Below, piece by piece: positions 9,319 to 17,800 of a DNA stretch of 20,648 nucleotides. The notes beneath the pieces were generated by a model that was not told the origin of the DNA, ran no database searches, and saw only the letters and a program-made list of their open reading frames with translations. Origin of the DNA: Chara braunii (Eukaryota; Streptophyta; Charophyceae; Charales; Characeae); contig BFEA01001278.1 in NCBI GenBank assembly GCA_003427395.1, positions 58,697 through 79,344 of the forward strand. Reading direction: 5' to 3'. Position numbers and translations under genes: made by a program. The first letter of the stretch is position 1. Each line of letters begins with the position of its first letter.

Positions 9319-9707
9319 GCAACGACAACAACAACAACAACAACCGGGTGGTAAGTGCGACTGGGGTTTCTTTTCTCCCTCCCTCCCCCCTCTCTCTCTG
9401 GTGGTTTCGTGTTGATAATCCGGGGGGAGGGCGAGAGGGTTGCTCGAATGGGTTGTTTAGTATAATGGATGGGTGTGGGGGGAGAAAGGACTCGCTTGAG
9501 TGGTTGGTTGCAACAGGGCAGGAGGAATTACGGCTTCTTCATGCCCCTGTCTCACGTGCTTGCCATGTGGCAAGTCCAATTCGATATTCTGATACATCAC
9601 AGTTCTCTGCTTTAACTCTTTTTTCGACTGATCACGTTTGCTGGGGGCACTTTCCTTCTTTTACAAGCACAAGTATCTGCCACGTGACAGGGCAGGAGGA
9701 GCATTAG
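8529..9707 (+). CDS. Unknown family copy P2, Trp-rich domain with Asn-repeat tail
   Basis: A 392-codon plus-strand ORF from ATG 8529 that I do not recognise. Residues 7-20 are Gly/Glu-rich. Residues 44-139 form the conserved part shared with the minus-strand copy P1: E-L-Q-S-R-A-E-R-W (47-55), W-L-E-D (93-96), L-L-W (104-106), V-D-W-R-R-A-E-D (118-125). Residues 140-220 are Thr/Ser/Ala/Ile-rich, then a long Asn run (about 236-272) is encoded by the AAC tract. A donor-like GTAAGT at 9351 follows, so the frame after about residue 274 may be intron read-through. Undetermined bases fall in codon 117 (8878) and codon 220 (9186); the second could hide a stop (NGA). No catalytic, membrane or secretion signal is visible. 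It could be a lineage-specific gene or the 5' part of a mobile element. Confidence 0.5.
9236..9344 (+). repeat. (AAC)n microsatellite
   Basis: About 109 bases of AAC triplets with single AGC and GAC interruptions near the end. It is in frame with P2 as an Asn run and occupies the same place relative to the conserved domain as the GTT tract does in P1. Confidence 0.97.
9351..9356 (+). promoter_or_regulatory. Candidate 5' splice site
   Basis: GTAAGT, a strong donor consensus, immediately follows the AAC tract (cgggtg before it) and is followed by a T/C-rich stretch. No partner acceptor can be assigned in the window. Confidence 0.35.
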
Positions 9708-9833
9708 GGTGGTTTACGTGACTGTTTCGTGTTCTGCCACGTGGGTATCGCGATGCGAATTTTTGTAACAGTGTTTATAAATAAATAAATAAAAAAAAGC
9801 AAAGGCTCCCACTGGGCGGCACAACTTCGTTTT

Positions 9834-9855
9834 GGGGGGGGGGGGGGGAAAAACT

Positions 9856-9892
<37 letters not shown>

Positions 9893-9904
9893 GCCCGGCC
9901 GGGC
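9834..9904. repeat. G15 and T34 homopolymers plus 12-bp palindrome
   Basis: Runs of G (9834-9848) and T (9858-9891) are followed at once by the perfect palindrome GCCCGGCCGGGC (9893-9904). If the T-run is read on the minus strand it would be an A-tail, but no element body with hallmarks lies to its right. Confidence 0.85.
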
Positions 9905-10282
9905 AAGTGGACCCGGGGCACTCCGGTAGCCTAGGGTAGCCACTTAGGGTTTTGACTGAGATCCAGGGTGTGTTCGACTTACTTTTTCCCTGCTATAATC
10001 CTCCCCCCCCCGTGTTTTTGATTTGTAAGGTTTGATCATTGGCGGTTTGCTATAGTAGCGCAGAATTTGATTGTCTACGGGACTGGGTTAATCCTTCCCT
10101 TCAGGGGAAGCAATCAATGCTCAGTGCCCATGCTCTATTCTCGTTCACTAGAGAAGCTGTCTCTGCGGGAGCAGTGGCCGAGGCTCTTCCAGCTCTAATC
10201 GGAAGAGGCGTGTGTTTGCGTTACATTTCAATTTGCAATTTGAGCCTTGGGCACTGGGCCCCTGTTTACAAACAACAACAAC

Positions 10283-10331
<49 letters not shown>

Positions 10332-10354
10332 GAAAAGAAAAGAAAAGAAAAGAA
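10283..10354. repeat. Poly-A followed by (GAAAA)n
   Basis: About 29 A residues, then eight or so GAAAA units. This is a simple repeat. Confidence 0.95.
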
Positions 10355-10582
10355 TCTGTTGGACTTTTTTATTTTTTGCCCTTCAGGCACCATGGCTGAC
10401 TCCTGTCGTACACTCAGCCTGACACCGCGGCCATTGGTACTTTCATTGCTTTTTCGAACTCGGTGCCTGTTTTCTCTGCCGGCGCCTGTGTATTTTCCTC
10501 ATTCGATACTGGAAAGTGGCATCAACGTACTTGGCCCTTTTGGGGGGGGAGGGGAGGGTTAACTCCGTGGCAGCCACGAAAA

Positions 10583-10690
10583 CAGTTTGAAAATGCACTT
10601 CAATTCCTTCAAAGGGCAAGGAACCACCTCCAAGACTACCTCGACACCCAAGAACAGAAATGGGGGATCCAAGCCAAGATCAACAAGGAT
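10583..10690 (+). pseudogene. LINE ORF2 fragment (endonuclease-RT linker), copy 3
   Basis: Thirty-six codons in one frame read A-R-N-H-L-Q-D-Y-L-x-T-Q-E-Q-K-W-G-I-Q-A-K. LINE copy 2 near 16270-16345 has A-R-D-H-L-Q-D-Y-I-x-H-Q-S-K-A-W-R-I-Q-A-R. The match is too specific to be chance and identifies a fragment of the region between endonuclease and reverse transcriptase. Sequence on both sides is unrelated. It could belong with the LINE 3' end at 12190-12322 as one heavily deleted element, which I cannot prove. Confidence 0.75.
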
Positions 10691-10919
10691 GTACGGCCAG
10701 GTGAAGGAAGTGGTCTGATGGGCGAGGCGTGGTTTTGCGGCCGCCATGGAACCTAGGCGGAGGTTGGACAGTATTGGAGGCGGCTGGCATTGGGGGTGAC
10801 GAGGGTGCCAACTCACCTTGAGTTAACCTTGCCTCTGTTTGCTCCAGGTGGCCTCATCTCATCTGCGCTGCGTTGATGTGTCTTGCTCTTCAATGGATCT
10901 GACTAGTGCCTCAGATTTC

Positions 10920-11190
10920 ATTGGATTCGCTTTGGAGACGTCTTAACCTGATCTATCCTTGATTCAATTGATTTGATTGATTTCAATCCTCTTCGTCTGA
11001 CTGGAGAGGACGTCTTAGTCCGATCTACCTTTGATTCGGTTCACTTGATTGATTTCAACGCCGATGGAGACATTTTCAGGCTGATCTACCTTTGATTCAG
11101 TTGATTTGATTGATGTCAATTCCCTTCTGAATCATCTGATTGGAGGGGACATTTCAATCTCATCTACCGATTGATTTGATTCATTTCAAC
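10920..11190. repeat. Degenerate 61-78 bp tandem array (ttgattt-rich)
   Basis: Four units share a tggag-x-gacrt start, a gatctacctttgattc block and a ttgatttgattgatttcaa block. The gatcta anchor is at 10950, 11022 and 11083; the fourth unit has catcta at 11161. Confidence 0.85.
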
Positions 11191-12189
11191 CCCCATGGGC
11201 TTCTTGATAGATTTGAGATTTGCTGCCGCAAGGTAGGAGGCGCAGCTTCGCGGAGAGGGAGAGGCGGTTGAGGGGGGGTGTCCTCACCCGGGCCTGGGCT
11301 GATTTGGTCCGGTCAGCCACGGCGGCTCGGGGGAGGACAATGGGTTAGTGTTGTTTTCAACAGGTGGAGAGACAGGATGGGCTGTGCTACTTTGAGGTGG
11401 GACAGAAGGAGGGGGGAACCTCGGCTCTACAATGGTATACTTTAGGGGGAACTGTATGTCACTCAGGGAGCATGGGGTGTCCGAAGGGGGCTGTTACGAA
11501 CTGGGGCTGATGGGAGATGGTGGCTCCTTGCAGCGGGGGCAGGGAGGAACAGAGGGTTGAATTGAGGGAGAGTGGGGTCCTGGCTGTTTGTTTATCCTTT
11601 TCTCCCCAGTCTTTTGAAGTAATTGATTACTAGCTGTTTTTTAGCGTATGGTCGGAGTCCGGGAGGGAAAGGGAGGGATTTAGAACTGGTGGGTGGGAGG
11701 TAGCAAGGGGGTTTTCAACAGGGGAGAGGTTGTTTGCTAAGGCAAGTAGGTTAGAAGGACAACGCTGGGACGACACAGGCCGGTGCGGGAGTTTATGCTC
11801 TGTGACTTGGGAGGAGCTTGAGGCCTGTGGAGTTATGCCGAGGGTGGAAGGCATAACCAGATCGTCCGATGTAGCCGGCGCCGGGGTATTACCCTGTAAC
11901 CTGGGTCAGGGTTCCTGTCGATCAGAACTAGGCTGGTCGACACTGGGGAAGGTTGTGGGGCGCTGTTACCCTAGCAGAAGGGGGTATGAGATCAAGTGAG
12001 TTCTGGTACGAGACTGAAAGCCTGGACCGGCGTCTTGTCTGTTGAGGGGGGGAGGTTGGATAGCAGGCGGGTTCAGTTTTTGACCTTCGGCTCTGCTCAG
12101 TCAATCCCCTGTTTTGCAGGGTAATCAATGCTGGCAGATCTCACAGTCGCTGTTCTCACCTTCTCAAGATATTTTTCATACAGAGGACG
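11191..12189. other. G-rich non-coding stretch, no gene seen
   Basis: A G-rich region with short open frames of no recognised content. Two degenerate units near 11760-11840 and 11864-11980 (gacgac ... ccggtgc/ggcgccgg ... ccctgtaacct) resemble units at 12540-12640 and 12660-12760. It may include the 3' untranslated region of a degraded LINE copy ending at 12322, but I could not align it with copy 2. Confidence 0.4.
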
Positions 12190-12322
12190 CTGGACCTGTT
12201 TTCCAGCAGGTGCCGCTCCCCACTAATAGATGGAGCTTCTCCCCAGGTGTTAGTGGTGTCTGCTCTTACCAGCAGCACTAACACTGGCGGGGGGGTGTTT
12301 AAAAAAAAAAAAAAAAAAAAAA
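12190..12322 (+). mobile_element. LINE 3' end with two stem-loops and A-tail, copy 3
   Basis: About 110 bases match the end of LINE copy 2 (19925-20038) at roughly three quarters of positions by eye, and both are followed directly by an A-rich tail (here 12301-12322). Shared parts are the CTGGA/TCCAG stem (12190-12206), ctccccac-x-aatagatggag, and the longer hairpin with loop tctgctctta. No upstream continuity with ORF2 is visible other than the fragment at 10583-10690. Confidence 0.75.
12243..12287 (+). other. 3' hairpin of LINE copy 3
   Basis: CCAGGTGTTAGTG pairs with CACTAACACTGG (one base bulged); inside it CTGCT pairs with AGCAG. It ends 13 bases before the A-tail. Confidence 0.7.
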
Positions 12323-12360
12323 GATTTCAGGGTTTACCATAGGTGGATGGTTTTTCGTAG

Positions 12361-12950
12361 TAGTTTTCCATGGTTTTTCCTAAATTTTCCTGAATTCCCT
12401 TAATTCTAAGATTGTTAAATGAAAAAAAAAAGTTGCTCTTAGCGGTCTTGAGAATGCTTTAGGATTCTGGGTACTTCTTGCAAACTCATTTTAGGCTTCT
12501 TGGATGCTGTTATATTCATGGACCTGCGATTTTTCGATGCCAGAACGACAGTGCCCGGTGCTGGAGGATCGCCCTGTAACCTGTTGATAGCAGGAGCGTG
12601 AGGCCTGGTAGAGAGATCTGGGGATGCCTTGGGCCGGGCAGTCCAAGGGAAAACAAAAAGTGTTCCTATCGAGACGACGCTGGCGGGAGCTGGGGCCAGT
12701 CGTGTTGCCCTGTAACCTAGCAGGGTGGGGGCATGAGGCATGGGAGAGTTCGGCAGGGAATAAGACAGTGTTAGAGAATTTTAGAGTGTTTTATTAGGGA
12801 TTCCAGAGGTTCTGAGCATTCAAAGGACTTCTGTGGCTTTCCTTTTTGACTTAATAACTGCTGCTTGAGTAGCCTAGCAACAGGTCAGCAGTTATCCATG
12901 TCTTTTCTAATTTTTCCTGAACTCCTTTAATAGTTCTCAGATTGTTCTTA
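12361..12950. repeat. Direct repeat, ~55 bp, 530 bp apart
   Basis: The block tccatggttttt-ctaa-ttttcctgaa-tcc-ttaat-ttct-agattgtt occurs at about 12368-12417 and 12896-12950. Between them lie the two CCCTGTAACCT units. No gene is recognised in 12323-12971. Confidence 0.75.
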
Positions 12951-12971
12951 TCCGAAGCCAGGTAATGGTCC

Positions 12972-12999
12972 TTTTTTTTTTTTTTTTTTTTTTTTTTTT
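12972..12999 (-). repeat. T28 run, possible A-tail of E2
   Basis: On the minus strand this is a 28-base A run at the left end of E2, which is in minus orientation, so it may be that element's tail. The copy at 1127-2565 has no such tail. Confidence 0.5.
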
Positions 13000-13219
13000 G
13001 AGTCCATGGTGTTGTAGAGGCCAGTCACTGAGTACACAGTGATCACCTGGAGCAGTAGGCCGTGGGTGTCCTGGAATATGAGACCACCTCCCATCCCATC
13101 CTCACATCAATACTCCTAGCGCACCCCCTATCCCACTATCCTACCTCAGTGTGACCAGCACTCAGGACCACTACCCTACCAATGGGCAGGTAACTTGGAC
13201 CGAACAGCAGTGATAGGCA

Positions 13220-13247
13220 CCAGGGCTGATAGGTTGCCCAGCCCTGG
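13220..13247. other. Conserved hairpin in E2 left block
   Basis: CCAGGGCT pairs with AGCCCTGG around a 12-base loop. The stem is identical to that at 1249-1272 while the loop differs in length and sequence. Confidence 0.75.
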
Positions 13248-13359
13248 TGGAAGCGGAATCGGACGAGCCTTGTCGAACGGGAACTTCGGATGCCAGGCCC
13301 AGACAATGTACTACAGGCCCCAAGAGACTCTGGGCCCTAGGTTTCAGACAGGGTAGCAC

Positions 13360-13397
13360 CTGTCTCTTATACACATCTAGATGTGTATAAGAGACAG
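13360..13397. other. Back-to-back Tn5 mosaic ends (Nextera adapter artefact)
   Basis: 13360-13378 is CTGTCTCTTATACACATCT, the 19-bp Tn5 mosaic end, and 13379-13397 is its reverse complement. The pair is flanked by the 9-base direct repeat gggtagcac (13351-13359 and 13398-13406), the length of a Tn5 target duplication. On the minus strand it reads V-S-Y-T-H-L-D-V-Y-K-R-Q, a peptide typical of this adapter in predicted proteins. Engineered mosaic ends of this kind are library-preparation sequence; the genome should read through with one copy of the 9-mer. Confidence 0.97.
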
Positions 13398-13885
13398 GGG
13401 TAGCACCCATTGAAGCAGTCTTACCGTCCTTCCCCTAGCTTACCCAAGGCCAGGCGGAACTCGGACTGGCCTGAGCGACTTATACCCCTACCCTTACCCC
13501 AGGGTCTAAGCCTTATATATATAGCCACTGGACAGTTCTACCGGAATATCAGTAGGAACTCCGGTGGCCCATACCTGTCCCTACCGCAGATACTAGACCC
13601 CACCCAGTGACTAGACCCCCCCAGTCTGATAGTTGTGTAGTTCGCAATGTATGTGTATACCCGAAGGTTGTGTATGCTTCGTGTATCTATGTATGAAGAT
13701 GTACAGAGCACTATGTGTGGAAACTTGTGTATGTAGCATGTAGGCCATGTATAATTCGCAAGCTATGTATAAGGCCGAAGGCTGCGCGTGCTCTGTGAAT
13801 CCATGTATAGAGATGTATAGGCAGCAATGCCATCATGTGTGTATATCGAAGGGAGAACGGGGTAAGCTGGACAAGGACCCCCCCA

Positions 13886-13934
13886 AGGTCCGAACCAAGC
13901 TCGAACCCGTGACCTTGAAACATGTAATCGTATG
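13886..13934 (-). other. Split distal tRNA-like unit of E2 (B-box half)
   Basis: On the minus strand GGTCACGGGTTCGAGC carries a B box (GGTTCGAGC), matching ggtcacaggttcgagtcc of E1. The unit breaks off at 13934 and its A-box half resumes at 20079, on the far side of LINE copy 2. Confidence 0.7.
13918..13934. repeat. Left target-site duplication of LINE copy 2
   Basis: aaacatgtaatcgtatg, identical to 20062-20078. The first three A's may be shared with the A-tail, giving a duplication of 14-17 bases, typical for target-primed reverse transcription. Confidence 0.88.
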
Positions 13935-14891
13935 CTGAGACTCAGAATCGGGGAGACGACCCTAGGATTGTCCACGAGCATGCGGCTGCCGCAAAGGAGG
14001 TGTTCCTTTATGATGGCCTGGCCTGGCCCAAAGTGCTGATTCACGAATTGTGTGACACACTGTATCCCCCCTCGCACGAAACCGCTCAACAGCTGCAAGA
14101 GGGGCTGATCCGACCGGCCACCATGGTTATCATGCCGCTTGCCCCCCCCAACATCCCCGGCCCCGGAGCCTGGAAAGACGGGTGTCCATAGTGGGGGATT
14201 CCCGGCACTTGGGAACACGGGCAGCAGTGCGACCACACCCGAGCGATCGTGCTGCGAGACCCCCCCCATCATCGGCACCATGAAATTGCAACACTTAACG
14301 ATGAGGACGAAGACAACACACAACAACAACCGACGAGAGAACAAGACGAACTACAAGAGGAAGCCGCCCCAAAGAAGTTCAGGGAACTGGTGAGACTCCA
14401 GGAGGATGACAGTACCCCACTGGCCATGCCGCCTGGAGTGGTCATATTTCCCCTGGTTCGGGAGCGTGAAGGGGGGGAATGGCTGCTGGGCCTAGGCCCC
14501 CCACCAGGCCACAGCAACCAGTCCAGCCAGCGCAGACTTGGTACGACCCCGGGGGCGTATGCGCTGGCCGGGTGGAGGGGCACCCCATCCACAGGCGTCA
14601 TTCTCAAACGCCTGAGGCGTCATTCTCAAACGCCTAAGGTACTGGATCAGAGAAGCTAATATACACAACGAACGGGGAGTGGTGATGCCAAAGTCCCACA
14701 CATTCCCCAAAGAGGTCACCCCGGTCATTCTGCTCGTTGACCCAAAGGAGAGAGCATCTAAACTGCGCCTGGACTGCGAGCAGAATGGTAATCCTTTTGC
14801 AGATCTTCCAGGAAGACAATATTTTAGAGGAGCACAATCAACGGGACGACCCCCCATTTGTCCTCCCCATCAACACTTTGGACTGAACTGA
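13935..14891 (+). pseudogene. LINE copy 2 ORF1, C-terminal part
   Basis: One frame is open from the junction through D-G-L-A-W-P-K-V-L (near 14015) to a TAG at 14189 and on to about 14615. An acidic Asp/Glu/Gln-rich stretch lies near 14297-14360 and matches the acidic ORF1 end of copy 1. At 14593-14635 a 22-base tandem duplication shifts the frame. Beyond it the shifted frame is open from R-Y-W-I-R-E-A-N (near 14640) through V-I-L-L-V-D-P-K-E-R (near 14725) to the TGA at 14889. Copy 1 lacks the last ~170 codons of this region. Function is inferred from position as the RNA-binding ORF1 product; no named domain is seen. Confidence 0.7.
14593..14635 (+). repeat. 22-bp tandem duplication that shifts ORF1
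   Basis: Two perfect copies of aggcgtcattctcaaacgcct, at 14593-14613 and 14615-14635, are 22 bases apart. The unit is not a multiple of three, and the open frame changes exactly here. Each copy also forms an AGGCGT/ACGCCT hairpin. Confidence 0.95.
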
Positions 14892-14893
14892 TG
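14889..14893 (+). promoter_or_regulatory. ORF1 stop / ORF2 start overlap TGATG
   Basis: The ORF1 TGA (14889-14891) shares its A with the ORF2 ATG (14891-14893). Overlapping stop-start codons serve translational reinitiation in some non-LTR elements (for example UAAUG in SART1). In copy 1 the site is not preserved. Confidence 0.55.
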
Positions 14894-17800
14894 AATCACG
14901 AACAACCATTGACGCAAATGAATCAAACTACAAGTGGACGGCAGCCACTGGCCCAACCTCCTGACTCTCGTTGTCCCAACCCCGGCTCAATGTCGCAGCC
15001 CCAATTGCTACCCGCATCACAAGTTCCTCAGCCGCCCCCACAACCCTAATTGCTACCTGCATCACAAGTTCTTCACCCGCCCCCACGACCCCCAGACCCC
15101 CCCCAACGTCCACCATCCCCCTGACTCTTTCCCCCCACCAGGAGGCCCCCCCTATGGGCAGCGAAACTCGCTAGAGTTGACATTGATATCCGTTCGCTCA
15201 ACGTCAATGGATTGATCCAAGCGAATACAAAAAAAAAAACTGCGATATGAAATATGTTAAAGAACCCGGCCAATGGGGGTTGGCCTGACGCGGTGTGTGT
15301 TCAAGAGATACATCTGCAGGATACCCCGCAGCATGCAACACAAGCAAAGTTTATCTGGCCATATGCAAGCTACGCCACTCCGGCGACGGAGAGGGCGTCG
15401 GTGAGTGTGGCAATCTGGCTCGCCCCTTCCTCCAGGCTCAAACCGCTCACTGTTGATTACGACAGACAACAAGGAAGGTGGGTTTGCCTCAAGATGGCCT
15501 ATGAAGAAGATGAATTTTACTTGGCTTGTGTCTATCCACCCAACGACCAGACAGGTAGAATTGACCTCTTCCTCTCCCTGCTCCAACATCTACCAGACGA
15601 TGCCCCTGTCATAATCGCAGGAGACTTCAACACGACCCTTGACCCACTGATGGATCGCAGATCTGCTGGACATCAGCCCAACCAGGCGTCTTCCTCACAA
15701 ACAAATCTGGGCCTTGACATACTCATGCTCAGGCAACTAATGGCAGAGAGGAACCTAGAAGATGCCTATAGACTGTTGCATCCAAGTCAAAAGGCATTTA
15801 CCTGTTTATCATCCAGGGGAGAACATGGTCTCGCCAACTCACAAATAAATCTCACCCTTGTGTCAGAAGATCTAATAGGGCTAGTCACCACTGCAGAAAT
15901 AACCGCCATAAGCCCTTGTAAATCCTTTGACCACAGGATGATAACACTGGGCCTCTCATTCCACACTCATATCCAAAGAGGACCGGACTTCTATAAGCTT
16001 AACACCTCCCTCCTCCGCCTGTTTAACTTTAAAGACATGGTTACCTCCTTCTGGCTATACTGGCAAACACAACGACCGCAATCCGGGGAGAGGGTGACCT
16101 GGTTTAACGACAGGGTCGCACAATTAAGAGACAGAGCCAAAACCTTTTCAATCCAATACGCTAGAGACCGCAAAGCCATCTTAGATAGGCCCTTGCAGGA
16201 ACTGGAAAAGTGGGATGAAGACCTCATGGAAGACCCCCTTCACCCCCCCTCCTTTGATAAACTGCAGGAAGCCAGAGACCATCTTCAAGATTATATTAGG
16301 CACCAGTCGAAAGCATGGAGGATACAGGCCAGAGTCAAAAAGGAACACACAGATGGCGCAATGACAAAATCCTTCTTTAACAAGGTAAAGGTCAGAACGA
16401 GAGCCAGTACAGTTCCTAGACTCAAACACCCAATGGAATCCAATGCCCCGGTGGCCAGCAATCCATATTCTATAGTAGACTACGCCGCTAGATACTACAG
16501 TAATCTCTTCACTTCCCATACGCCAATGAAGCACCCTCAAGAGGTTATTCATGCGAGAGAGTCACTGTTGCAAGCGTTAAAAGAATGGCTCTCACAAGAA
16601 CAGAGACAAGAGTTAGAAAAAGAGCTCACGCTCCAAGAGGTCTGGGAAGCCCTCCAGGACATCGACGACGAGAAGACACTGGGGATTGACTCCTTCCCCA
16701 AAGAGTTCTGGGTGCAATTTTGGGAACTTCTCAAGGATAACCTCATGGGATACATACTGGCAGTCCAAAATTTGCTAATTAGAGCTCACCCCGACATTGC
16801 TAAAGTGCCTATCCCAGAACTGCCCCAACATCTGATAAAAAACAAAGGGACGGTGGTTCCATCCACAAACGCAGCCCCCCCCACCCGAACCAAGGGTTGC
16901 ATGGGCCCGGAAAGAAGATGCAATAAGGATCCTGGAGGTGAGACTCACAGCAATGGGCCCACCACCAGACCATGGCGACCTGCTAGTGGATACAGTCATT
17001 GACACATTGTCACGATGGGAGGGACTGCACACCTCGTTGGTGGGTCGTGCCCTGGCAATTAACAACGTTATTCTCGCAGCCGTCTGGTACAAGCTGGCAG
17101 TTTGGCCGCTAAAAAAGCAGCAGAGCACCAGGCTCAGGAAGACGCTCACAAATTATTTGTGGAAGAACAGGGCAAGTGCCCCTGGTTGTGTGCACCGAGT
17201 GAGTTGGGAAGTCCTCACACAACCAAGAACCAATGGGGGGCTAGGGATATTAGACCCGGAGGGGGAAAGCGACGCCTTGATCTTTAAAGTCCTCATCAGA
17301 CTGCTGATAGGCAATGATATCTCATGGGGTCCATTGACTTGCCTGCAAATTGCTAACCTGGCCCCAGAACCCTCGGCTTACAGTCGAGTGCACCCCTTCC
17401 AATGGTTAGCGACTAAATATTGGACAATTTCTGCTCCCCCACACCATAGACAAGGGGACAGCCCGACCCAACTAACCATAAATGACATCAGTAATGATCC
17501 GTTGTGGCCCAATATGATCAAGCTCTGGAGGCGGTGTGGACCGCAGCAAAAACGGCCCCCCAATAGATGGCAGGATGTGTGGCGACAGCCTCTCTTTGGA
17601 AATCCCAACATCCTCGACGACGACGGCGCCCCCTTCAAGCTAACAACAAATTCACCATGGCTCACATGGGCCAAGAGAGGGGTCTTTACGGTAGGGGATC
17701 TATGGGACCCGAGTACAGCTGACTGGGCCACGGCGAACCGCATGCAACGAAAACTGAAACACGTGAAGAGCGTGGAAAACAAAATAACCCAACTGAGGGA

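Larger units (their letters stand above)
9357..10582. other. Non-coding stretch with homopolymers, no gene seen
   Basis: Contains a T/C-rich stretch (9365-9400), three CACGTG palindromes (9553, 9681, 9738), a 15-G run (9834-9848), a 34-T run (9858-9891), and an A/GAAAA tract (10283-10354). Open frames here are short and compositional. Nothing is recognised as a gene. Confidence 0.6.
11760..12760. repeat. Dispersed degenerate ~100-bp repeat with CCCTGTAACCT core
   Basis: The 11-mer CCCTGTAACCT occurs near 11890, 12572 and 12707, each time about 20-30 bases after a g/c-rich gtgcyggygctgg-like segment and before a gtgaggcctgg/catgaggcatgg-like segment. The last two units are about 135 bp apart. 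Confidence 0.6.
13000..13934 (-). mobile_element. Left (3') part of tRNA-headed repeat E2
   Basis: This part matches E1 at 13100-13322 (to 1127-1350) and again towards the distal tRNA-like unit. It is continued at 20079-20402 after the inserted LINE copy 2; both parts together are about 1.26 kb. The part 13400-13620 has no match in E1 and no recognised gene. A hairpin CCAGTCACTG/CAGTGA-tcac-CTGG sits at 13021-13050, near the T28 run. Confidence 0.6.

Noticed and set aside
13171-13410. Minus-strand ORF containing V-S-Y-T-H-L-D-V-Y-K-R-Q
   Set aside because: Its start is encoded by the Tn5 mosaic-end adapter, so it is not a protein.
13512-13523. TATA-box promoter (ttatatatata)
   Set aside because: No gene follows within a sensible distance, and the site lies in the tRNA-headed repeat.
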